Shown one piece after another: positions 1 to 6,649 of a DNA stretch of 34,439 bases; the stretch's first letter is position 1, and each line of letters opens with the position of its first letter. The stretch is from Fimbriiglobus sp. (GTDB lineage: Bacteria; Planctomycetota; Planctomycetia; Gemmatales; Gemmataceae). The stretch lies in the NCBI GenBank assembly GCA_025351325.1, contig JANXWE010000326.1, positions 1-34,439 on the forward strand, in the 5' to 3' direction. Under the pieces are notes generated by a model. That model was not told the origin of the DNA. It searched no databases and was given only the letters and a program-made list of their open reading frames with translations. The translations under genes were made by a program, and so were the position numbers.

Positions 1-1225
1 CCGAGGTGCCGCCCGCCGTCGGGTTCAGTCCTTTGACGGGCTGCAGTTTCTTGATCTGGGCGTCCAACCTTTTCTCGCGGTCCGCCATCAACCCGTCGAA
101 CCAAACCCCGTAGTCCCTGGCTCGGTCCCCCCACGTCTGCAAGCCGTTCAGCCCGTCCTTGAAGACTTCGCCGCCGACGTTGAAGGTGTCCTTGCCGAAG
201 CTCCGCATGTCGGCGGCGGCTTCTTTGATTCCCGGTATCTGCATGGACTCCGGGAGTTTGTCCGCGAGTGCCAGCAAGTCGCCGAGCTTTTCGACCAAGA
301 TGCCGAAGATGCCGATCCACCCGGCGACGGCGATTTTGACGACGCTCGTCGCGGCTGCCCAGGCGTCCGCCAAGTAGCCGACGCCCACGACGACGTTGCG
401 CATGACGCCCAAAACGGGCGGGGCGAACCCTTGGACCGCCCCCTTGCACGCTTCGACGGCAGCCGGAATCCGGTCCGCCAAAAACTCGCCCACGGGTGCC
501 AGCGCGATAATCAGTTGATCCGCCGCCTTGCCGAGAACGGCTTGGGCTTTGGTGATCGATTCGTGGGCGAGCTTGGCGTTCGCCATTTCAGCCGTGGTGA
601 TGGCGAACCCGGCGGCTTGGGCTTTGAGTTCCGACGTGGACTTGCCCAAAACCGAAATCAAGTTTTTACCCGTGTCTTCACCCACCGCTTTGAGCAAGAG
701 GTTGACGCGGGTCGCCGGATTTTCGACTTTGTTCAAGGCTTCAAAAAGCCCGTAAAATTGCTCTTCGACGTTGAGTTGTGAAAAGGCTTGCGCGTCGACG
801 CCCAATTTTTGGAAAATCGCTTGGGTTTCTTCGCCCTTGCCACTGGCGGCGTCCATCGCTTTTCCGCTCAGCGTCGCCAAGCCTTCGGTAAAATCTCGAA
901 CGTCCGACCCCGCCGATTTGGCGACTCCGGCGATGCCCGTGAACCCTTCGACGGTGACGCCGAACGCGCTTGCGATGTCGCCCTGTTTGGAGATGTCCTT
1001 CAACCGGTCGAAGGGTTCGGAAATGAGTCCGCCCAGTGCGCCGACACCTTTCGCGGCGACACCGGCGAAGCCCCCGACGACGGCGCCCTTGAGTCCCGAT
1101 TTCAAAGTCGACCCGACGCGCGAACCCCAGCCCTTCACGGCGCCCTCGGTTTTGCCCAGGGTGTTCGTGAGTTGCGAGTCGTTCGCGGTCAGTTGGAGTG
1201 ATGCCGTGCCGAGACTGTTGCCCAT
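1..1225 (-). CDS. Phage tail tape measure protein, 3' end missing
   Basis: The frame is open from the ATG at 1225 to the window edge, giving the first 408 residues. Small repetitive Gly/Ala-rich segments lie near residues 35-70, followed by long helical stretches. A Val/Ala/Ile-rich hydrophobic stretch lies around residues 280-320. This fits the N-terminal part of tape measure proteins, which set siphophage tail length and are usually 600-1500 aa, so more than half is probably beyond the window. It follows the G/GT chaperone genes, exactly where a tape measure gene sits. The start codon is 4 bases after a TAAATA-type box and 3 bases beyond the stop codon of the T frame. No strong ribosome binding site is seen. 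Confidence 0.85.
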   Translation of the reverse strand, partial: MGNSLGTASLQLTANDSQLTNTLGKTEGAVKGWGSRVGSTLKSGLKGAVVGGFAGVAAKGVGALGGLISEPFDRLKDISKQGDIASAFGVTVEGFTGIAGVAKSAGSDVRDFTEGLATLSGKAMDAASGKGEETQAIFQKLGVDAQAFSQLNVEEQFYGLFEALNKVENPATRVNLLLKAVGEDTGKNLISVLGKSTSELKAQAAGFAITTAEMANAKLAHESITKAQAVLGKAADQLIIALAPVGEFLADRIPAAVEACKGAVQGFAPPVLGVMRNVVVGVGYLADAWAAATSVVKIAVAGWIGIFGILVEKLGDLLALADKLPESMQIPGIKEAAADMRSFGKDTFNVGGEVFKDGLNGLQTWGDRARDYGVWFDGLMADREKRLDAQIKKLQPVKGLNPTAGGTS

Positions 1226-1228
1226 ACC

Positions 1229-1540
1229 TTATTTACCATGGAACAGGTCAGAAAAAGCCCGGCTTCCTTCGGCGTAATCCATCGGCTTTTCCGGCTCCCA
1301 TTTGGGCACGAAGTCGGCGAAGTTCAGCGTGTTTTTGCTGAAGCAAGAAGCCGTCGTGTGGGCGACGATGGCGGTGCGGATGTCGGCGGGCAAGCAGCCC
1401 CACGGCTCGATTGAGTAGTAGGCTTGGTAGTCGGTCAGTTCTCGGGCGGAGAGTTGTTCTTGGAGGGTCGAAACCGGCACGCCCCAAGCCAGGGAGAGGC
1501 GAAAGAGCATGAGGCGTGCCGGGTCGTTTTTCAGTTCGCT
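1229..1540 (-). CDS. Tail assembly chaperone T region, made as GT frameshift fusion
   Basis: This frame has no ribosome binding site or convincing start of its own. It is entered from the upstream G frame by a -1 slip at the A-run 1540-1547. The resulting fusion is about 203 aa: 100 codons of G plus 103 of T. The T region contains a segment reading LSLAWGVPVSTLQEQLSA and a Trp-rich region typical of siphophage T-type chaperone domains (DUF4035-like). In lambda-like phages the GT form bridges the tape measure protein and the tail tube. The tape measure gene follows 3 bases after the stop, as in lambda and HK97. Family assignment of the T part is by motif style and position. Confidence 0.75.
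   Translation of the reverse strand, partial: SELKNDPARLMLFRLSLAWGVPVSTLQEQLSARELTDYQAYYSIEPWGCLPADIRTAIVAHTTASCFSKNTLNFADFVPKWEPEKPMDYAEGSRAFSDLFHGK
1230..1236 (-). promoter_or_regulatory. CTANATA-like box before tape measure gene (GTAAATA)
   Basis: On the minus strand this reads GTAAATA followed by AGGT and the ATG. It deviates from the CTANATA consensus at the first base and overlaps the stop codon of the upstream T frame, so it is the weakest member of the set. Confidence 0.35.
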
Positions 1541-1546
1541 TTTTTT
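1474..1546 (-). promoter_or_regulatory. Programmed -1 ribosomal frameshift signal (G/GT)
   Basis: The zero frame reads GAA AAA AAA GCG, giving the slippery heptamer A AAA AAA at 1546-1540. After a -1 slip the next codon is AGC and the T frame is open. Seventeen bases downstream lies a perfect 10-bp inverted repeat, CCGGCACGCC (minus strand 1522-1513) with GGCGTGCCGG (1483-1474), enclosing a 29-base loop. A stem-loop of this kind can stimulate slippage. The zero frame ends at the TGA at 1533-1531. The layout matches the known lambda G/GT mechanism. Confidence 0.85.
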
Positions 1547-1839
1547 TCGTCCGCGTCCCCCATGCCGTTGACCCTGAGGCACACGGGTAGCAACTTCGCC
1601 GCGATCTGGGGCGGGATTTCCATCGCCTCTTGAATCGTATTGAAGATCGCCTTGCCGTCCTTGTCCCTGCAGCTCAATGCCAGCAGCTCGAAGTCCGCCA
1701 TCCACGCTTCGTTCGATTTGCGGAGTTCTTCCATCCCGGACAGGAGCTTGGCGTACTGTCCGGCGGTGAGCGGGTGGACGAAAAGAGTTTGCGATTCGAC
1801 TTCGACGATTTCGAAGGCGGGTTTGCAGAAGTTAAGCAA
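1531..1839 (-). CDS. Tail assembly chaperone G protein
   Basis: A 102-aa protein beginning MLNFCKPAFEIVEVES and lying directly downstream of the tail tube gene, with an 8-base overlap (1832-1839). Its position, size, acidic/helical character and A-rich 3' end with a -1 slippery site identify it as the G member of the lambda-type G/GT tail chaperone pair. These proteins coat the tape measure protein during tail assembly and are absent from the virion. It ends two codons after the slippery run. The assignment rests mainly on synteny and the frameshift signal. Confidence 0.8.
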   Translation of the reverse strand: MLNFCKPAFEIVEVESQTLFVHPLTAGQYAKLLSGMEELRKSNEAWMADFELLALSCRDKDGKAIFNTIQEAMEIPPQIAAKLLPVCLRVNGMGDADEKKAN

Positions 1840-2257
1840 TTGCCACCGCCCCGCTGAGCTGGAGGTCGAACTTCAATTTGACGATTTCGTCGGGCTTGAA
1901 ATCGACCGGATCGACCTTGCTGATGAAGCCCACGAAGGTGTGGGTGGGCGGCGTATCGACACCGATGCCGTCCTCGTCCGGTGCCGTGATCTTCCACGTC
2001 TTGGCGACGCCGATCAAAGTTTCGACCAACGCCCGCGTCGCCTTCGAATAGTTGCACTCGATGGACACAGTCGCCGGATCTTTTAGACCTGGGGAGTAGG
2101 TCCGCACGCCGTTGACGACGCCCAAGTGGGTCGTTTCGATTTTGCTGACTTCCTGCCCCGGAGCTTGGATCATGACCGTCTCCGAGATCGCCGTATACGT
2201 CGTCGCGGGGACGCCGCTGTATTCCAATTTCGTCGTCCAACCGATGATGCCGCCCAT
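1832..2257 (-). CDS. Major tail tube protein
   Basis: A 141-aa protein starting MGGIIGWTTKLEYSG. It contains a segment reading SIECNYSKATRALVETLIG followed by beta-rich sequence, with a central TFVGFISKVD strand. This resembles the lambda gpV/phage tail tube fold. Its place between the gp10-like completion protein and the G/GT chaperones is the standard position for the tube subunit. The ribosome binding site AGCGAGG lies a few bases before the ATG. The leader is 31 bases long, measured from the CTAAATA box at 2289-2295. The protein forms the hexameric rings of the tail tube. Confidence 0.82.
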   Translation of the reverse strand: MGGIIGWTTKLEYSGVPATTYTAISETVMIQAPGQEVSKIETTHLGVVNGVRTYSPGLKDPATVSIECNYSKATRALVETLIGVAKTWKITAPDEDGIGVDTPPTHTFVGFISKVDPVDFKPDEIVKLKFDLQLSGAVAIA

Positions 2258-2288
2258 GTCTACCTCGCTTTGTCGATGTCTGTGTCCC

Positions 2289-2295
2289 TATTTAG
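2289..2295 (-). promoter_or_regulatory. CTAAATA box upstream of tail tube gene
   Basis: On the minus strand the site reads CCCCTAAATAGGG. It overlaps the stop codon of the gp10-like gene and lies 31 bases before the tail tube ATG. It is a candidate phage late promoter element. Confidence 0.55.
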
Positions 2296-2741
2296 GGGAG
2301 GATCAGCGAGATTTGTTTCCTCAATTCACTGCTCAAAATCGATTGATAAATGCCCTTGGTGGAGTTGAGCGTGGGTCGCAACCACGGGTGAGCCTTCATC
2401 TTCTTGGTGCCGTATTCGAGCTGCGCGGCGTACCGCGTCGGGCTGAACGGCTTCCGGGGCTTCGGCTTGCGTCCCCGGTTGGATTTCCTCGGCTTGGGCG
2501 GCTTCTTTTTGGCTCTGGACGGACCGACAATCGCCGCCCAAGTCTGCGTGGCGGCGTAGTATTTGGACTTGATTTTTATACTTTTCGCCAACGCCCCGGA
2601 TGCCTTCGGTGCCGCCGACTGCAGGGTTTGCTTGACCGGCGAAGCGGCTTTGTTGATCGACTTTCTGATGGCGATGTTCATCTTGCCGCCGCGTAGATAC
2701 TTGATGCCCGTGAGGCTTAGGGTCACGTCCCCGCCGATCAC
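2292..2741 (-). CDS. HK97 gp10-like head-tail/tail completion protein
   Basis: About 149 aa from a GTG at 2741, which overlaps the stop of the 33-aa gene as GTGA and is preceded by AAGGGGG. A second in-frame GTG at 2726 is the alternative start. The N-terminus contains TLSLTGIKYLRGG and the C-terminal half AQLEYGTKKMKAHPWLRPTL. The pattern YG-T-K-HPWLRPAL is a hallmark of the HK97 gp10/DUF646 family, which acts at the head-tail or tail-terminator interface. A Lys/Pro/Arg-rich insertion (KKKPPKPRKSNRGRKPKPRK, about residues 75-95) is unusual and may contact DNA or the acidic tail partner. The longer open frame upstream is out of context and was not used. Confidence 0.8.
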   Translation of the reverse strand: MIGGDVTLSLTGIKYLRGGKMNIAIRKSINKAASPVKQTLQSAAPKASGALAKSIKIKSKYYAATQTWAAIVGPSRAKKKPPKPRKSNRGRKPKPRKPFSPTRYAAQLEYGTKKMKAHPWLRPTLNSTKGIYQSILSSELRKQISLILP

Positions 2742-2839
2742 TCGTCCCCCTTGCGGATCAATTCCAAAATCAACCTGACGAGTTCGGGATGGTCCTTCGC
2801 AAACTTCAAAAGTTCCAGCAGTAGTTTTCCGTCGAACAT
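2738..2839 (-). CDS. 33-aa small phage protein between head closure and gp10-like genes
   Basis: A small open frame starting MFDGKLLLELLK and ending with a helix rich in Leu, Ile and Glu. The ATG follows the head closure stop by two bases, and the TGA overlaps the GTG start of the gp10-like gene, so it fills an otherwise empty 100-base gap and looks translationally coupled on both sides. It is an amphipathic helix without a recognisable family. Coding status is supported by its tight packing rather than by homology. Confidence 0.55.
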   Translation of the reverse strand: MFDGKLLLELLKFAKDHPELVRLILELIRKGDE

Positions 2840-2841
2840 GT

Positions 2842-3171
2842 TCAAATCTCCAGTGCGTCGTAGGCGTGGCAATCGCAAATCCACTCGTCGTCGCCGGGTC
2901 GGATGGTTTCGATGATGTAAATTTGCCCGTCCCCGTCTCGGAAGCGATCCAGTGCCGTGAGGGCTGGGAAATTGCGGACGCGGATCGTGGCTTGAACGCC
3001 CGTTTGCTCCGCGCCGTAGTCTTCCTGCCTTCGCCCGCTTTCGATTTCGATGCGCGTCCAGAGCGACGCCCCGTCCGCGAACGTCTCGACCTCTTGACCG
3101 TTGTCGGCGGACTTGACGCGGGTGCAAACGAGCCGCACCACGGCATCGGAGTAGGTTCCCGCGTTCGGCAT
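2842..3171 (-). CDS. Head-tail adaptor/head closure protein
   Basis: A 109-aa protein from the ATG at 3171, with a GGGGGTGA ribosome binding site. A TTG one codon upstream also fits. The sequence ALTALDRFRDGDGQIYIIE and the C-terminal WICDCHAYDAL resemble the SPP1 gp16/HK97 gp7-type head closure family, small beta-barrel proteins with a characteristic region reading D-R-V-x-x-x-G-x-x-Y-x-I. Position between the gp6-like connector and gp10-like genes supports this. It would close the portal channel and dock the tail. Confidence 0.75.
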   Translation of the reverse strand: MPNAGTYSDAVVRLVCTRVKSADNGQEVETFADGASLWTRIEIESGRRQEDYGAEQTGVQATIRVRNFPALTALDRFRDGDGQIYIIETIRPGDDEWICDCHAYDALEI

Positions 3172-3246
3172 CAAATCACCCCCAATTTATCAGCATCACA
3201 TCGGGTGAATCCCGACGCATTCAACAACCATCACAACAAAAATTGT

Positions 3247-3567
3247 TCACGAAGCCCCCGGCGAGACATATTTGGTGCTGTACCTTCGACAAATGCTGAC
3301 GAACCCGAACGGCATTTCTTCGATGGTCTGTTCGCCGTAAGCTTCGCGGACGCGGTAGTAATGACCCGCCAAGAGCTTGACGGCGAGTCTTATTGAAGCC
3401 GGGATACCGCCCGGAAATCCGGTCGTGACGTTGGCGTCCAATGTTCTCAGCGTGAGAGCTTTGAAGGCGTCTTCCGACGCGTCGACGAACTCTTGGAGCA
3501 AGGCGTCTTCGGCGGTCGTGTTGATCCGCAGGTGCAATTTCAGTTCACTTGTTGTTACGGTGCTCAT
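3247..3567 (-). CDS. Head-tail connector protein, HK97 gp6-like
   Basis: A 106-aa protein whose N-terminus, TTSELKLHLRINTTAEDALLQ, has the form typical of the gp6/DNA-packaging connector family (VTLEELKxHLRI..EDxLL). This is followed by a helix and AVKLLAGHYYRVREA. Dodecamers of this family sit under the portal. It is the first gene after the capsid terminator and begins 7 bases downstream of a CTAAATA box. It is separated from the next gene by about 75 non-coding bases. Lengths and motifs fit the family well. Confidence 0.85.
   Translation of the reverse strand: MSTVTTSELKLHLRINTTAEDALLQEFVDASEDAFKALTLRTLDANVTTGFPGGIPASIRLAVKLLAGHYYRVREAYGEQTIEEMPFGFVSICRRYSTKYVSPGAS
3444..3458. repeat. Copy of palindrome TTCTCAGCGTGAGAG inside gp6-like gene
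   Basis: This 15-base site matches the perfect palindrome at 9391-9405 except for the first base. It lies in coding sequence, where it encodes a Leu-Thr-Leu-Arg stretch, so chance is a real possibility for this copy. Confidence 0.35.
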
Positions 3568-3574
3568 ATACCGT

Positions 3575-3581
3575 TATTTAG
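3575..3581 (-). promoter_or_regulatory. CTAAATA box upstream of connector gene
   Basis: The minus strand reads GACGGCTAAATAACGG and is followed by the ATG after 7 bases. It lies just beyond the capsid terminator, so the connector-tail genes have both an upstream stop and a fresh promoter-like element. The five bases before the box (GACGG) are identical to those at the portal box. Confidence 0.6.
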
Positions 3582-3594
3582 CCGTCATCCGACG

Positions 3595-3624
3595 AAAAAA
3601 CCCCGTCGATTTCTCTCCGGGGTT
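3595..3624 (-). terminator. Rho-independent terminator after capsid gene
   Basis: In minus-strand orientation the RNA has a stem AACCCCG/CGGGGTT (3624-3618 with 3605-3599) and a 12-base loop. The T-run through 3595 follows. It lies 19 bases after the capsid stop codon, so highly expressed capsid mRNA can end before the connector genes. Confidence 0.8.
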
Positions 3625-3642
3625 CTTTCGATTTCTTTTCGT

Positions 3643-4902
3643 TTACACAGCCGGTGCCGCCAAAGTTTTGACGGCGCTCGGGTTGAGCAATCGACCGTCC
3701 AAGCGACTGAACGCCATGAACACCACCATGCCTTCCCTTGCCCGAATCTCATCCAAGCGGAGGAATTGCACGTCCGAGACGCGCCGCAGCAAGTAGCGGG
3801 AAAAGTCCCCGTAGCAGGCGATTTTCGCGTTGACGCCGGTGCTTGGCACGTCGGCGTTGACGAAAATATTTTCGCCGTCGAGGGTTCCCGGTCCGGCTTG
3901 GAACGGGTCGGCGAAATAGCGGTTGGAGCTGTCCTTCGCCTTGCGGATCTGAGCCAAAAATTTGTCGTGGAACATGAACCCGCGCTTCGCCGCCGGTGCG
4001 TTGCGGTACGCCGGATCGACCGAGTATTTGAGGTCCAACAGGTGATCGATGGTGACGGTCGGAACGGCACCGGAACCCGTGGATACGATTGTTGAAGCGG
4101 CGGCGTCCAACAGGATGCCCCTCGGCTTCGCGGTGCCGTCGCCGTTCGTCACCGCCGCATTTTGCAGGCGTCCGATGCGTTCACCCAAGAGCATCGGCAG
4201 AAGCAGTTCCAGTGCCGTTTGCGAATCCTGAAGCATTTCAACGCTAACGGAAACTTCGTCGCTCGACGCCTTCCAGGCTTTCAATACGACGCCGCTTGTC
4301 ACCGGGTCGGTACTCGTCGCCGCAGTGGTTTCGCCCAGCCAGCGACCCGTGTTGTTCGTGTCGTCGAAGACGGGAATGGGCATGTCGACGCCGGTGTCGG
4401 TGGCGAACTCGGTCACGGCGTTGACGGCGGAACCGTAGTATTTCAAGTAGCGCTCGAAGCCGTCGAAGAACTCGCGCCACGCGACGAGATCGGTGTTGCC
4501 CGTCTTCGTCAGGGCGCGGATGGTGGCTTTGTTGCTGCCGAGGTTGATGTCGCTTCTGGCGGCGTTGTCGATGGCGTCCAGGCTCGGCTTGTATCTGTCG
4601 CTGCCCATCAAGAACCAGTTCCGCATCGCATCGCCGACGCTCGCCTTGGTGCTCGGCATCGCGTTGGGGCTCGTCTTGCGGACGGCTTGGCGGAGTTCGC
4701 CTTCCGCCCGCTCCAGCTTGCTGGTCTTTTCGAGGGTGTTGATTCTTTCGCCCAGCTTGTCGAAGTCGGCGTAGATCGAATCGACCTTGTTGGATTCTTC
4801 GGCGGTGAGATCGCGGGTTTCGTCCTTCGCCTTGGCGATGACACCCTTGGCTTCACTCAAAATCTTGGCTCGCGATTCTTTCAACTCGTTAATTTGACTC
4901 AT
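3643..4902 (-). CDS. Major capsid protein, HK97 family
   Basis: A 419-aa protein with a Lys/Glu-rich coiled-coil delta domain over about residues 1-75. A proline- and Ser-containing junction around 75-100 is likely cut by the adjacent protease. A typical HK97 capsid core follows, including WLGETTAAT, a central helix with SVEMLQDS, LLGERIGRLQNAAVTNGDGTAKPRG in shortened form (the family signature N-G-G/D-G-x-x-x-PxG), and the C-terminal region FLRLDEIRAREG. The AAGGAG ribosome binding site sits 5 bases before the ATG. The 5' end overlaps the protease gene by 14 bases. It has its own CTAAATA box and its own terminator, so it can be expressed apart from its neighbours. Confidence 0.95.
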   Translation of the reverse strand: MSQINELKESRAKILSEAKGVIAKAKDETRDLTAEESNKVDSIYADFDKLGERINTLEKTSKLERAEGELRQAVRKTSPNAMPSTKASVGDAMRNWFLMGSDRYKPSLDAIDNAARSDINLGSNKATIRALTKTGNTDLVAWREFFDGFERYLKYYGSAVNAVTEFATDTGVDMPIPVFDDTNNTGRWLGETTAATSTDPVTSGVVLKAWKASSDEVSVSVEMLQDSQTALELLLPMLLGERIGRLQNAAVTNGDGTAKPRGILLDAAASTIVSTGSGAVPTVTIDHLLDLKYSVDPAYRNAPAAKRGFMFHDKFLAQIRKAKDSSNRYFADPFQAGPGTLDGENIFVNADVPSTGVNAKIACYGDFSRYLLRRVSDVQFLRLDEIRAREGMVVFMAFSRLDGRLLNPSAVKTLAAPAV

Positions 4903-5494
4903 ACTTCTCCTTGTTGGTATTCGTATTTAGTGCGCTGCGGATCATAAATTCCACCGCCGCGACCGACGGCGAAGAATTAAAGTTTTTGCGCCCGTCGGGC
5001 GGCTCGATCTTGCTCCGCAATTCGGCGTACGCGTTCGGGTAAGCCGGACGGGTCACGACCGCGATGTGGCTGAGGTCGAGGTCGTGGAGGGTGCGGTAGT
5101 TGACGTTGTTCTTCTGGGTCCAACTGTCTTTCTCGTTGTGGAACTGAAAGCTCATGCCGTTCACGTCGCCGCGACTGACGGCTTCCTTGATGTCGCTTGC
5201 CCAAGATGGCAAATCGAGTGCGAAGCGGAGTCCCACGGCGTCGCTCCAGAGTTTCAGGGTTCCGGCGGCGGTCCGTCCCAGCGGCGGGCGCGCGTCCTCG
5301 TTGTGGGTCCAGTGTGCCGTGATGTCGGGGTTGGCTTGTAGGGTGCGGTCGAATGCTTTCGCGGCAATGACTTCCACGAATTTCCTGCCGCGTTCGCTGA
5401 GAACATGCGACGGCGAGTCGTACAATGCGGCGTAGCCGGTGAGCGTGTTGCCCTCGTTCGTGATCTTGCTGTTGATGCTGCGAATTTCCATCAT
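4889..5494 (-). CDS. HK97-family prohead protease (S78)
   Basis: A protein of about 201 aa from the ATG at 5494, which overlaps the portal stop as ATGA and has an AGGAGG site 4 bases upstream. It carries family signatures: the N-terminal beta strand with GYAALYDSPSHV, the catalytic His segment HWTHNEDARPPLGRT, and the catalytic Ser segment NGMSFQFHNEKDSW. It also has DLSHIAVVTRPAYPNA near the end. The enzyme matures the procapsid by removing the delta domain of the capsid protein and then itself. A longer start upstream at 5527 lies inside the portal frame and is not preferred. Confidence 0.93.
   Translation of the reverse strand: MMEIRSINSKITNEGNTLTGYAALYDSPSHVLSERGRKFVEVIAAKAFDRTLQANPDITAHWTHNEDARPPLGRTAAGTLKLWSDAVGLRFALDLPSWASDIKEAVSRGDVNGMSFQFHNEKDSWTQKNNVNYRTLHDLDLSHIAVVTRPAYPNAYAELRSKIEPPDGRKNFNSSPSVAAVEFMIRSALNTNTNKEKYESN
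4924..4930 (-). promoter_or_regulatory. CTAAATA box upstream of capsid gene
   Basis: The minus strand reads GCACTAAATACGAATACC, 21 bases before the capsid ATG, leaving room for a short leader with the AAGGAG site. It lies inside the 3' part of the protease gene. Confidence 0.55.
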
Positions 5495-6633
5495 GCACCC
5501 TCCTTTATCCTGGGCAAATTGAGCCACTTCCTAACTTCGTCTTTTGAGTACCAACCTTTATCGACGCCGATTGCCCACACGTCGTGCTGAGTCTTCGTGT
5601 CCATCTGGATGATTGCTTCGCGGACGAATTCGGCGTAGATGCGCCCTTTATCCGCCGGTGAAATCACCTTGCGCGAAATCTCGCACTCCAGCTTTCTCAA
5701 CCAAGGGTTCAGGCTGAATTGGAGGAAGTTTCGGGTCTGGGCTTCGGCGTTGTTCCACGTCGCGCGCCCGTATTCAAAAACGAAGATCGGATCGACCCCG
5801 ACCCAGCGGCAGATTTCGTAAATTTGGTGCTGTCGAGATTGGACGAATTGACCCGATTCGTTGGACAATTCAAACGGTTGGAAGTCCAGCCCCTCTTCGA
5901 GGACGGGAATTTTGAAAGCGTTGTCGACGCCGCCGTATGTCGTGACCCAACCGGATCGGATGTTCTCGCGGGCGGTGTCGCTCAGGGCACCCGTCGCCCG
6001 GATGACGCCGCCTACTAGGCAGGAATTGCCGAAGTAGGAACTGCCGAAGCGATCCAGTGCCAAACTCAACCCGAACGATTCTCTGGCGGTTTGCACCAGT
6101 CGATAGCCTTGGGTGCCGTCCGGGCTCGGACCGCGGATCGTGAGGACTTCGCTGCCGGCTAGGACGATGGTGCCGCTCTTGGTGTTGATTTCGTAGACGA
6201 GCTGTCCGCTTTCATTCCGCCCCGGCGTCACGACGTTGGGCGGGATGGGATAAAGGTGCGTGACTCTTCCCGCGCCGTCCCGCACAATCTCCGCGTAGGC
6301 GTTGCCGTACAGGACCGCCCACCACATCATTTGAGTGAGGAAATCGACCGTGCTTTGTTCGGGGTTCGGCTCGTCGTGGAGCAGCGCCCAATAGTCGGTG
6401 TTTCTGGCTTCGATTCTGCCGTCTGTCGTGTTTTCGTAGACCTTCAGTGGCATCGTGCCGATGGCTTCGCTGACGACCCTGGCGGCTCTCCAGAGTGTGC
6501 TGAGGGCGAGTGCGGACGACTCGTTGACGGCGACGCCGGACAAGACGGGTGCCGCGAACAAGCCGTCGAAGCTCGTCGCCGTGATGTCTCTGGTTTTCGG
6601 CTTTTTGGCGAACAGCCGCTGGATGAAATTCAT
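5491..6633 (-). CDS. Portal protein, HK97 family
   Basis: A 380-aa protein with the HK97 portal signatures: VNESSALALSTLWRAARVVSEAIG near residues 36-60, ALLHDEPNPEQ, the stretch TQMMWWAVLYGNAYAEIVRD, and a C-terminal region with DPIFVFEYGRATWNNAEAQ and FLQFSLNPWLRKLE. Twelve copies form the ring through which TerL pumps DNA. The start ATG is 6 bases after a CTAAATA box, and no classical Shine-Dalgarno sequence is visible except AGGG within the box. It is followed by the protease with an ATGA overlap. Confidence 0.94.
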   Translation of the reverse strand: MNFIQRLFAKKPKTRDITATSFDGLFAAPVLSGVAVNESSALALSTLWRAARVVSEAIGTMPLKVYENTTDGRIEARNTDYWALLHDEPNPEQSTVDFLTQMMWWAVLYGNAYAEIVRDGAGRVTHLYPIPPNVVTPGRNESGQLVYEINTKSGTIVLAGSEVLTIRGPSPDGTQGYRLVQTARESFGLSLALDRFGSSYFGNSCLVGGVIRATGALSDTARENIRSGWVTTYGGVDNAFKIPVLEEGLDFQPFELSNESGQFVQSRQHQIYEICRWVGVDPIFVFEYGRATWNNAEAQTRNFLQFSLNPWLRKLECEISRKVISPADKGRIYAEFVREAIIQMDTKTQHDVWAIGVDKGWYSKDEVRKWLNLPRIKEGA

Positions 6634-6639
6634 ATGCCC

Positions 6640-6646
6640 TATTTAG
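6640..6646 (-). promoter_or_regulatory. CTAAATA box upstream of portal gene
   Basis: The minus strand reads GACGGCTAAATAGGGCAT and then ATG. It shares the preceding GACGG with the connector-gene box. If used as a -10 element, transcription would start at or next to the ATG, giving a leaderless message. Confidence 0.55.
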
Positions 6647-6649
6647 CCG

